Of a stretch of 33,862 nucleotides of DNA, positions 7,422 through 14,432 are shown one piece after another (within the stretch, counting starts at the first letter, position 1; each line of letters starts with the position of its first letter). A program made the position numbers and the translations under genes. The DNA comes from Comamonadaceae bacterium (GTDB lineage: Bacteria > Pseudomonadota > Gammaproteobacteria > Burkholderiales > Burkholderiaceae_C), in NCBI GenBank assembly GCA_015999985.1, contig JAECRA010000048.1:1-33862 (forward strand), given 5' to 3'. Below the pieces are notes generated by a model, which was not told the origin of the DNA, made no database searches, and saw only the letters and a program-made list of their open reading frames with translations.

Positions 7422-8813
7422 CTACTTGTGGGCGCCAGCAGGCTGGCCCACGGGTAGCATCCGGTCTTCGCCACGCCCCGCAGCCTGCTGCTGCCGCACA
7501 AGGTCAGAACGGCTGTGGTTGACCAGCAGGATAGTGAAAACCGCGATTGCTGCGGGGATCGAGATGGCCATGAAGTTCTGTTCCAGCGGAAGTTTCATGC
7601 CGACGATCACGCCGATCACGATGGGCGCGAGCATCGCGCCCGCCCTGCCCACACCGAGCATCATGCCAATACCCGTGGAGCGGCAGGCCATTGGATAGAA
7701 CTGGCCGCAATAAGCGCTGACCACGATCTGCGTGCCAATCGTAGTTGCACCAGTCACGCCAACAATGAGGAACAACAAACCGGAGGACATCGGGTAGCCT
7801 AGCAACGTGATGGCAATGGTCGCCACTGAGAACATGAAAGCCAGCACATACTTGATATGGAACCGGTCGGCCAGCCAGCCACCGCCGATCGCGCCTATCA
7901 TGGCACCAAAATTCAATACCAGCACGAAGGTCAAAGCCGAGCCCAGGCTGTACCCGGCCTGGGCCATGAGCTTCGTCAACCAGGAACTAAGTGCATAGAC
8001 CATGAACAGGCACATGAAACAGCTGAGCCAGAGCATGAGGGTCGAAAACCCACGGCCATCAGCGAATAGCGCCCCAAACGATGACTGACCTTCAGTCTTG
8101 GGCTTGCCCGCCGCATTGAACACAAACTGATCGCCCACCTGCGGAACATAACCCGGAGACAAACGCGCAAGCGTGCGCTGCAATTCTTCGATCCGGCCTT
8201 TGCGGTGCAGGAAGGACAGGGACTCAGGCATCTGCTTGAGCACCAGCGGTAGCAGCACCACGGGCGCTACAGCCGCAATGAACACAGCCTGCCAGCCATA
8301 GACTTCGATCAGTCCTTTGCCCAACAAGGCCGCGAGCATGCCGCCGACTGAATAACCCGAGAACATCAAGGTCACCAGTGTGGCGCGCATCTTGAGCGGC
8401 GAGTACTCGGTCATCTGCGCAATGACGTTAGGCATCACCCCCCCGATGCCCACCCCAGCCAGGAAACGCATGACAGAGAAACTGACTGGTTCCGTCATCA
8501 AACCTGCGGTCGCAGTGAAAACGCTGAACAGCAAGATGCACAGCACGATGACCAGACGACGACCGATGCGATCTGCCACGGCGCCAAAGATGATGTTGCC
8601 AAACATCATGCCGAACAGAGCTGAGCTGACCATGAAGCCCGCTTGCGTAGCGTCTACGCCCATCCCCTTCATGATGGAAGGAAGCGCGATTCCGGCTACC
8701 GCCAGATCGTAGCCATCGAAAATAATGACCATGGCGCACCAGAACAGCACTAAACCGTGAAAGCCGTTGAACTTAGCTTCATCGGCCAGTTTGTTGACAT
8801 CAATCTGTCGCAT
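7422..8813 (-). CDS. AAHS-family aromatic acid:H+ symporter, probable anthranilate importer
   Basis: This 463-residue major facilitator has about 12 hydrophobic segments and a central loop (about 205-245). It carries the aromatic acid:H+ symporter signatures: FDGYDLAVAG in TM1, with an acidic residue needed for uptake in BenK/PcaK relatives, GAVADRIGRR between TM2 and TM3, and a second GGWLADRF in the C-terminal half. The ATG at 8813 has AGGAGA upstream and lies 30 bp after the oxygenase small-subunit gene, so it closes the anthranilate operon. Its cargo is inferred from position to be anthranilate; benzoate or another aromatic acid remains possible. It would act in the inner membrane. Confidence 0.88.
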   Translation of the reverse strand: MRQIDVNKLADEAKFNGFHGLVLFWCAMVIIFDGYDLAVAGIALPSIMKGMGVDATQAGFMVSSALFGMMFGNIIFGAVADRIGRRLVIVLCILLFSVFTATAGLMTEPVSFSVMRFLAGVGIGGVMPNVIAQMTEYSPLKMRATLVTLMFSGYSVGGMLAALLGKGLIEVYGWQAVFIAAVAPVVLLPLVLKQMPESLSFLHRKGRIEELQRTLARLSPGYVPQVGDQFVFNAAGKPKTEGQSSFGALFADGRGFSTLMLWLSCFMCLFMVYALSSWLTKLMAQAGYSLGSALTFVLVLNFGAMIGAIGGGWLADRFHIKYVLAFMFSVATIAITLLGYPMSSGLLFLIVGVTGATTIGTQIVVSAYCGQFYPMACRSTGIGMMLGVGRAGAMLAPIVIGVIVGMKLPLEQNFMAISIPAAIAVFTILLVNHSRSDLVRQQQAAGRGEDRMLPVGQPAGAHK

Positions 8814-8843
8814 GACTTGTCTCCTATTTTTCTTTTTTTTTGG

Positions 8844-9335
8844 TCAGACGTGATAGAAGTCCAGCACCGAATCGATGGTGTCGTTCATCAGTATCACGTG
8901 CTTTTTAAGGATGATCCAGCTGCCACTGACCGGCTTGAGTTTGTAGTTGGCATCACCAAAGAACATGCTGGCTTCGCCGAAGCGGTAGATGTGCGTAGTC
9001 CATTTGCAACTAACTTCCAACTGCGAATCCGACACTTCGCGAACCAGCACGTTGTTGACTGCGTGCAAGGTGCGCGGCATGGGCGTGGAAGCAGCCGACT
9101 TTCCTGTACCCAGGCGAAAAACCCGATCCTCCAGACCGGCGCGATTAGGGTAATACATCAGCGACATACCGCGTTTGGGGTCAGTGGTGTAGACATGTTC
9201 AGAGTCCCATTGGGGAATGTGAAACTCTGACTCCTCATCGAACAGTTCCAGGTAGTCCACCCATTGCCGCCGATCGCACAGATCAGCCTTGCGATAGAGG
9301 AATCTCTCCACGGAGAGTTGTAGATCGCCGCTCAT
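8844..9335 (-). CDS. antB: Anthranilate 1,2-dioxygenase, small (beta) subunit
   Basis: The 163-residue protein belongs to the ring-hydroxylating dioxygenase beta-subunit family (cone-shaped fold, no cofactor), which forms the alpha3-beta3 oxygenase with the large subunit. Visible features are the N-terminal FLYRKADLCDRRQWVDYLELFDEE, a central PRTLHAVNNVLV and the C-terminal WIILKKHVILMNDTIDSVLDFYHV. The start is set by the TGATG overlap with the large-subunit stop (one shared base) and AAGGAG 7 bases upstream; the frame extending to 9512 overlaps antA and is not coding there. The overlap suggests coupled translation at equal stoichiometry. Confidence 0.92.
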   Translation of the reverse strand: MSGDLQLSVERFLYRKADLCDRRQWVDYLELFDEESEFHIPQWDSEHVYTTDPKRGMSLMYYPNRAGLEDRVFRLGTGKSAASTPMPRTLHAVNNVLVREVSDSQLEVSCKWTTHIYRFGEASMFFGDANYKLKPVSGSWIILKKHVILMNDTIDSVLDFYHV

Positions 9336-10729
9336 CACTGTGCTCCTTCGCTTTGTTTGATCTTCTGCTCCAACCCGCGCAGCAACGCTTCCCGCCAGGC
9401 TGAATGCTGGTTCACGTAAAGTCCTTCGTGGGTCAACTCGCCCCCAGTTAAAACCGGCTTGATGCCCAGTACCTCGGCATTCGGCGTAGAGCCCGTGATC
9501 CATTTTTCGCAACCACGCGAGATATCGTTCCAGCGCTCCATACGGCCTTGGAAGCCTCTTTGTGCTTCGCGGAACTCGGTCAAATCGTCCGGCGTGCCCA
9601 TACCCGAGACGTTGAAGAAGTCTTCGAACTGCCGAATGCGGTTTTCGCGGTCCTTGTCGGACTCACCCTTAACGCCAATGCACTGGCTAAGGATCTCGGT
9701 CTTGTTGTGTGCAACGGGCCGAATGATGCGCAGCTGTGAGCTGATCTGGTCCATAAAGAACAGACTGGGATAAACGTTCAGGTTACGTAGCCTCTGCATC
9801 ATCCATGCGGCTTTCTTGTCTCCGTACTCCTTGACCAGACGGGGCATGATGGTCGCGTAGCCAGGCCGCACCTCGGGGTTGGGCATTTCGCTGAACAACA
9901 CGCTGTGGCCGTGCTTGAACGAGAACCAGCCGTCGTCGGTCTGAGAGTCCCCTGCGCCGAGCTTGCGGTAGTCCAGGGTGTTGGGCACTTCGGCGCCCTT
10001 CTTGGCGTTGATTTCCAAGCGGTGCTGCACGGTAGCCACATAGTTGTAATGCACCGTGCTGACGTGGTAGCCATCCAGGCCATTCTCGTTTTGCAGTTTC
10101 CAATTGCCTGCAAAGGTGTAGCGCCCCTTGCCCGGCAACACCTCCAGCTCACCAGTGGGTGACTGAGCGACCATCAGGTCCAGGAAAACCTTGGCGTCGC
10201 CCAGATAGTCTTCCAACGAAACCGTGCCTTCGGTGTCCAGGTTCACGAACACGAACCCTTTGTAGCTAGCAACCCGCGCCTTCTTGAGATTGCGGTTGGA
10301 AAGGTCAAAGCCATCAGGGTATTCGCTTGGCGCCTTGACCTTGAGCAGCTTGCCATCGGAACGAAAGGTCCAGGCGTGGAACGAGCAGACAAAGGTGCTC
10401 TGATGGCCGCGCGAGACGCGAGTCAGCGTGGCACCGCGGTGCGCGCAGGCATTCACCAGCGCATTCAAATTGCCATCACCGCCCCGCGTGATGATGATGG
10501 GCTGACGCCCCGCCTGCATGGTGATGTAGTCATGTGGCTGGCTGACCTCACTCTCATGGCAGGCATAGATCCAGTTCTTCTCGAAGATGAGTTCCATCTC
10601 CAAGTCAAACAGATCAGGTTCGGTGAACATCTGGCGCGAGACGCGGTAGGCGCGATCCTCGGGCCGGAAATCCAGGCTGTCGGTAACGAAGCTGCGCCAA
10701 TCCTGCGCGCTTCTGGCGATCGTGGTCAT
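9335..10729 (-). CDS. antA: Anthranilate 1,2-dioxygenase, large (alpha) subunit
   Basis: This 464-residue oxygenase converts anthranilate, O2 and NADH-derived electrons to catechol, CO2 and ammonia. The Rieske [2Fe-2S] site is CAH (Cys95, His97) with CSFH (Cys115, His118). The mononuclear iron site is NENGLDGYHVSTVH, with His222 and His227 and the bridging Asp219, at the usual spacing. From memory, the N-terminal DFRPED..YRV..MFTEP.LF.LEMELIFEK.WIYACHE and the whole central block match AntA of Acinetobacter and Pseudomonas far better than BenA, so anthranilate is favoured over benzoate. The start has GGGAG upstream. It lies 45 bp after the hemerythrin gene, an uncommon neighbour. Confidence 0.93.
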   Translation of the reverse strand: MTTIARSAQDWRSFVTDSLDFRPEDRAYRVSRQMFTEPDLFDLEMELIFEKNWIYACHESEVSQPHDYITMQAGRQPIIITRGGDGNLNALVNACAHRGATLTRVSRGHQSTFVCSFHAWTFRSDGKLLKVKAPSEYPDGFDLSNRNLKKARVASYKGFVFVNLDTEGTVSLEDYLGDAKVFLDLMVAQSPTGELEVLPGKGRYTFAGNWKLQNENGLDGYHVSTVHYNYVATVQHRLEINAKKGAEVPNTLDYRKLGAGDSQTDDGWFSFKHGHSVLFSEMPNPEVRPGYATIMPRLVKEYGDKKAAWMMQRLRNLNVYPSLFFMDQISSQLRIIRPVAHNKTEILSQCIGVKGESDKDRENRIRQFEDFFNVSGMGTPDDLTEFREAQRGFQGRMERWNDISRGCEKWITGSTPNAEVLGIKPVLTGGELTHEGLYVNQHSAWREALLRGLEQKIKQSEGAQ

Positions 10730-10774
10730 GGGAGTCTCCCTTTCACAGTGGTAGGTTTTTTGGAGGGGTGCGGA

Positions 10775-11230
10775 TCATGCGGAAGGGGCCAGCGCGCGCA
10801 GGTCGCGCCGCAGCACTACGGGCGCGCCGCCCAATGTCTTGCGGGCAACCCAGGTAGCCAGGGCTGAATCCATTTGTTCGGCGTGGCCGGGGAACCAGTC
10901 AATCAGCGCCTGCGCGAGTTCACGGCCAATCTCGATGTCGCCCGCCGCAACCAGTGCCTGCACCTCGCGCACCGAGGCACGCACCTTAGCGTGCTCTTCG
11001 GCATGGCAAGCGCCAGCGGGAAATCGATGTTCGTCGATCAGCCGTTCTTCCAACGCAAAGTGCTCGGCCAAGTGCTCGGCCATGGCCTGCAGCGCTTCAC
11101 TGAAGTGGGCATCGCCTGCCGTCAACATGGCGTTGACGCAGTGCATGAAGGCCTGATGCTCGCAATCCATGCCCGCGTGGCCCACTAATAGGCTGTCGCT
11201 CCAATCCATCGGCTGGGTACTCGTGTGCAT
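10775..11230 (-). CDS. Hemerythrin-domain O2-binding protein
   Basis: The 151-residue protein is a bacteriohemerythrin with every di-iron ligand in place: His25 (MDCEH), His57 (EHF), Glu61, His76 (ACH), His80 (EEH), His116 and Asp121 (HAEQMD), with the usual intervals and the conserved aromatic WFPGH. Such four-helix proteins bind O2 reversibly at a diferric-peroxo site and serve in oxygen storage, delivery or sensing; no extra signalling domain or membrane segment is seen. It starts 11 bp after the reductase stop with AGAGGAG as ribosome site and is followed 45 bp later by antA, so it is co-transcribed inside the anthranilate dioxygenase operon. A role in supplying or sensing O2 for the oxygenase is inference. 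The C-terminal 25 residues after the domain are Ala- and Arg-rich and unassigned. Confidence 0.9.
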   Translation of the reverse strand: MHTSTQPMDWSDSLLVGHAGMDCEHQAFMHCVNAMLTAGDAHFSEALQAMAEHLAEHFALEERLIDEHRFPAGACHAEEHAKVRASVREVQALVAAGDIEIGRELAQALIDWFPGHAEQMDSALATWVARKTLGGAPVVLRRDLRALAPSA

Positions 11231-11241
11231 ACGGGCTCCTC

Positions 11242-12261
11242 TCAGCTGATGCTGGCGTTGAACTTTTCGAAATGGAATGAAACCGACTTCACGTCGACAT
11301 CACGTAAGTGCTGCGCAACGGCCTCGACCATAGGTGGCGGGCCGCACAAATAGATATCGACGTTGCCTTCATTCAAATGTTCAGGCGTGATGTGGTGTGT
11401 GACGTAACCCTTCTTGGGCTGCTCGCTATTGGCATCGACGACAACAATTGAGTAAGTGAAATTTGGCAGGCGGTTCGCGAAATCGTCGAGCGCGTCTTGT
11501 TCGACGATGTCGCGGTCCGTATTGACGCCATAGATCAGGTGAGTCGGGTGGGCCAAACCGCCAACGCTCGCAAGCTTGTCCAGCATCGCAAGGAAAGGAG
11601 CCAGGCCCGTGCCGCCCGCCAACATCAAGACCGGCCGCTCTAACTTGCGCAGGTAAAAACTGCCGTACGGACCTGTCATGGTCAACGTCGCGCCCACTTG
11701 GGCACGCTCCTTCAGGTAGCCACTCATCAGCCCCCCGGGTACATTGCGAATTAAAAATCGTGCACGCCCGTCTGCGGCGCCCATGCTGCTGAACGAATAC
11801 GAGCGGTGATGTCCGCCTTCACCCGGAACGTCAAGATTGGCGTATTGACCGGGTAGGAAATTCAGCGACTTCAGCCCTTCACCCTGCAACTCCAGTGCGA
11901 AAGTGCTGTCAGACAACCGACGCACCTCCGTGATGCTGGTAGTAAAGATTTCCTGCTTGGTACTGCATGCCGCTGAACTGGAGCTGACCAGAACGACACA
12001 ATCGGTCTTGGGGCGCATCTGACAGGCCAGCGCGTAACCGCGATCGGCTTCGTCTTGACTCAACGCATCCTCGATGTAGTCGCCAAGCAGATATTCACCA
12101 GACTCCACGCGGCATTTGCAGGTGGAACAGGCGCCTTCGCGGCAGTCCATGGGAATGTTGATTCCCTGGCGGTAGGCAGCGTCGACGACAGATTCGTGAC
12201 CGCCGCATTCGACGAATCGCGTGACACCGTCCTCGAAGTTGAGCGCGATGTTGTAGCTCAT
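11242..12261 (-). CDS. antC: Anthranilate 1,2-dioxygenase reductase (ferredoxin-FAD-NADH type)
   Basis: The 339-residue flavoprotein moves electrons from NADH to the Rieske oxygenase. Domains in order: plant-type [2Fe-2S] ferredoxin (about 1-100) with Cys40, Cys45, Cys48 and Cys80; an FAD domain with HRSYSFSS; and an NAD domain with LAGGTGLAPFLAML and the C-terminal YLCGPPPMVEAV. This is the BenC/AntC class. The start at 12261 (MSYNIALNFEDG) has GGAGA 8 bases upstream; a frame open to 12318 adds 19 residues with no ribosome site. It is the first gene of the operon, whereas the best-known ant operons place the reductase last (antABC). Confidence 0.92.
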   Translation of the reverse strand: MSYNIALNFEDGVTRFVECGGHESVVDAAYRQGINIPMDCREGACSTCKCRVESGEYLLGDYIEDALSQDEADRGYALACQMRPKTDCVVLVSSSSAACSTKQEIFTTSITEVRRLSDSTFALELQGEGLKSLNFLPGQYANLDVPGEGGHHRSYSFSSMGAADGRARFLIRNVPGGLMSGYLKERAQVGATLTMTGPYGSFYLRKLERPVLMLAGGTGLAPFLAMLDKLASVGGLAHPTHLIYGVNTDRDIVEQDALDDFANRLPNFTYSIVVVDANSEQPKKGYVTHHITPEHLNEGNVDIYLCGPPPMVEAVAQHLRDVDVKSVSFHFEKFNASIS

Positions 12262-12384
12262 TGATTTTGTCTCCAAATTTTCTAACGGAAGGAGCGCCAA
12301 AGCGCGTCCGGGCATCAAAGTGGAAGGAACTTAATCCGACCTACATGGGGTATTTGGAGTGTGGCGATGAGAGTGCTCGCGCAC

Positions 12385-12399
12385 TATCCGAAACCTGCA
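12385..12399 (-). promoter_or_regulatory. XylS-type half-site upstream of antC
   Basis: On the minus strand TGCAGGTTTCGGATA is an exact match to TGCA-N6-GGNTA, about 125 bp before the antC start codon. It shares TTGC-N7-GGATAGT with the site before the meta operon (6068-6085). A second good half-site is not obvious; weak GGAT motifs occur 32 bp upstream and 52 bp downstream, near whole helical turns. An AGTGC-TCGC-GCACT hairpin overlaps its promoter-proximal edge (12372-12385). Function as the regulator's operator is inferred. Confidence 0.5.
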
Positions 12400-12541
12400 A
12401 ATCAACGTTGCTCAGTCATCCGGTTTTGGTAGCAACCCGCTACGCATGCGCTGCCGACCAGGAGTCCCATGGCGTCATCTGACCACGGCGAATCCTCATC
12501 CTTTACTGAACGCCGGCAACTTGTGGCTGCGGTCATCGCGA

Positions 12542-12556
12542 GGACCAGGCTGGTCC
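12542..12556. repeat. Perfect 6-bp inverted repeat, GGACCA-GGC-TGGTCC
   Basis: GGACCA at 12542-12547 and TGGTCC at 12551-12556 form a perfect dyad with a 3-bp centre. It lies 12 bp from the larger structured element at 12569-12624, in the non-coding stretch before antC. It could be an operator or one arm of a larger folded element; the sequence does not decide. Confidence 0.5.
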
Positions 12557-12568
12557 GCAATACATAGC

Positions 12569-12624
12569 GCGCTAAAAGACGACCTTCACAGGGTCGCCGA
12601 GGCTTACGGCGTCTTTTGCAGCGC
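12569..12624. other. Structured non-coding element (outer stem with two nested hairpins)
   Basis: An outer stem pairs GCGCT+AAAAGACG (12569-12581) with CGTCTTTT+AGCGC (12610-12617 and 12620-12624; a 2-nt bulge between). Inside it two hairpins can form side by side: ACC/GGT (12582-12584 with 12592-12594) and CCG/CGG (12597-12599 with 12607-12609), each closing a 7-nt loop and separated by 2 nt. The shape is a three-way junction. The fold works on either strand, so a structured RNA, a transcript end or a mobile-element relic are all possible. I do not recognise it. Confidence 0.5.
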
Positions 12625-12722
12625 TTGAGACGGGACTGACATTCGCCCCGGTTCCTATCGCGGCCAAAGGAATCAGGAGCCCTCTGCCTGGTAAGGTTCA
12701 AGGCAGTCTGTCTCCGTGAGAT

Positions 12723-12920
12723 CTACGACTTCCTTGCTTCAATCTCGGCGATGGCTTGTTCGTGTGCGGCAGAGGCCTTCTCGGAGAGATAGCTCATCCT
12801 CGCGGCAGCATGCTCATCCTGTTCTCGCGTCTCTGGAAAATCGAATCCATCAGCCAGCGGCGAGACAATAACTCCCTCGATTTCCATCTGGAGTTTCAAG
12901 AAAATCCTGGGATGCGTCAC
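12723..12920 (-). CDS. Hypothetical 65-residue protein
   Basis: A GTG-initiated frame is preceded by GGAGGG with 5-base spacing, the best ribosome site in this gene-poor stretch. The product is acidic, with an N-terminal beta-like segment (IFLKLQMEIEGVIVSPLADGFDFP) and a C-terminal helix rich in Ala, Glu and Gln (EHAAARMSYLSEKASAAHEQAIAEIEARKS). No family is recognised and no partner is obvious; it is about 460 bp upstream of antC on the same strand. It may be a real small gene or chance; the ribosome site and regular amphipathic C-terminus favour the former. Confidence 0.4.
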   Translation of the reverse strand: MTHPRIFLKLQMEIEGVIVSPLADGFDFPETREQDEHAAARMSYLSEKASAAHEQAIAEIEARKS

Positions 12921-13319
12921 AAGCCCTCCGGTGTGTTTTTCGACCTACTCATCAGACTACCTTGCCTGTTGCAGGTTGCAGGTTGCCCAGCCAAATGAAA
13001 ATTGACTTCTGATGCAATTGCACACGCACACCGTATCTTCAAAGCCGCACCAGATCCATCCCAATCTGGCATTTCTGAATCAGGAAAAAATCCGAAAAAT
13101 GCAAGTCACCTGAGCTCACAGAGAAGGTCAATACCTCCAGTGGGATGTAGATTGATGCGGAAAGTTACGGCGGCAGGTCTTGGCCGGGTACTCCTAATGG
13201 CCCCCGCTCGAGCCAAGCCGCGAGGCGCACAGTCGCAGACTTCGATCATGACCATCTACATGGCCGCATTGCAGTCCCATACGATGAACGCGCTGCTTCA
13301 GCCTAGGTACTCGTACTTT
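12921..13319. other. Gene-free stretch
   Basis: No convincing gene is seen. The plus-strand frame from 13002 runs into the antisense of the amidohydrolase and resembles nothing. Small structures present are a tandem heptamer GTTGCAG (12968-12981, with a partial third copy) and a CCAGAT/ATCTGG inverted repeat (13050-13069). Confidence 0.6.
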
Positions 13320-14291
13320 TCAAGGCCGAACCCCCACCAGCTTGAGCAGCGTTTCGCTGCCCACTTGCTCGCGTGCGGCCGGAGACAGCTGGGCCAGGAA
13401 GTTCTGCACACTGGCAAACTTCATTGCATCTGCCGAAGCGGAGCGATTGCTCGCATCGGTTCCCACCATGAATCGATGCGGCATGGCTTCAATCAAACTC
13501 AACCATTCGGGCCAGACCTGCTGACCATCGCGCAAGATGGTGTAGTCTGGCGAACGCGGATGGTGCGGCCATGTGCGGGCGCTTAGCTCGTAGTACAAAT
13601 TGGGGTGGCGCTCCAGCATGCGACGCGCCAGAAACAGCGGCGTGTACCCGCCATGAGCCCAGATGACAGGCACATCAGGATAGCGCTCCAGCAGTTGGCT
13701 CAGCTCAGCCATTCGCGTGCTCTCCACATGCAGCATCACCGGCACCCGGTGCTTTCGCGCCAACTCCATTATTCCTGTCACCATGGGACTCAGTGGACTG
13801 AAATCAGTCTCATCGAAACCCGCGGACGGAAAGTGCACGGCTGAAATCTCGCCAATGCCTTTGAACTGGCCAGTGGCAAGCAATGCACCTAGCTGATTGA
13901 GCAATGTGTCGTCGGACGCAATCCAAGCCGGGCGATAGGCTGTGCGTTCAGGAGAAATAGAAGCAAAGGGAATCAATTGATCAGGAAAAGTACTGGCGGC
14001 CTCTGCCACCGACTCATTGCTGCTGCGCCCACCCCAGAAAACCACCGCATGGCTGGCACCCCAGCGTTTCATCAAATCCAGTTGCATGGCCGGATCATTG
14101 AGGTGCGCATGCGCGTCAACGAAGGCAATTGGATTCACTGGTGGTGTCGGGCCAGCCAAGCCCGACCTGACGGCCGACGGTGTTCGCGCCTTCGTGTGGC
14201 GTACTTGCGGCGAAGATGCCGGGTCATTGGCCTGTGACCATGACGAAATAGGTAAAAAGGCCAAACAGGCCAACAACAGGAATGGTGCCAT
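13320..14291 (-). CDS. Exported amidohydrolase-2 family protein (metal-dependent TIM-barrel hydrolase)
   Basis: From the ATG at 14291 the product is 323 residues and begins with a signal peptide (MAPFLLLACLAFLPISSWSQA, likely cleaved after SQA). The mature part has amidohydrolase-2 features: FVDAHAHLND near residue 58 (HxH metal ligands), KGIGEISAVHF, MLHVEST (third-strand His), WAHGGYTPL (His) and a late MVGTDASN (Asp). It thus has the full HxH-H-H-D set of a hydrolase or decarboxylase of this superfamily. The substrate cannot be read. The frame is open upstream to 14465; a start at 14363 would give an unusually long n-region, so 14291 is preferred, although no good ribosome site is visible. 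It is divergent from the ArnT-like gene. Confidence 0.75.
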   Translation of the reverse strand: MAPFLLLACLAFLPISSWSQANDPASSPQVRHTKARTPSAVRSGLAGPTPPVNPIAFVDAHAHLNDPAMQLDLMKRWGASHAVVFWGGRSSNESVAEAASTFPDQLIPFASISPERTAYRPAWIASDDTLLNQLGALLATGQFKGIGEISAVHFPSAGFDETDFSPLSPMVTGIMELARKHRVPVMLHVESTRMAELSQLLERYPDVPVIWAHGGYTPLFLARRMLERHPNLYYELSARTWPHHPRSPDYTILRDGQQVWPEWLSLIEAMPHRFMVGTDASNRSASADAMKFASVQNFLAQLSPAAREQVGSETLLKLVGVRP

Positions 14292-14432
14292 AGCCGATTT
14301 AACGAATATGATGCCCCACCGTTGACCGTGACCGGGTGATTGGGGCAGGCATGCCAAGGACATTTTTGACCACGGAGGGCCCCTCGCGACAATGCGGCAA
14401 AATCGCTCGGTCTCCCATCTGAACAAACCCCC

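Noticed and set aside
12402..12701. 99-codon minus-strand frame before antC
   Set aside because: It reads through the structured element and the dyad, is rich in Arg and Cys, and has no ribosome site; the non-coding structure explains the sequence better.
12968..12986. Tandem GTTGCAG heptamers as an operator or CRISPR-like repeat
   Set aside because: Two and a half copies of 7 bp are too few for an array; partial likeness to the TGCA half-site is on the wrong strand and far from any start codon.
13002..13586. 194-codon plus-strand open frame
   Set aside because: The 3' half is antisense to the amidohydrolase gene and the 5' half has no ribosome site or similarity I can name.
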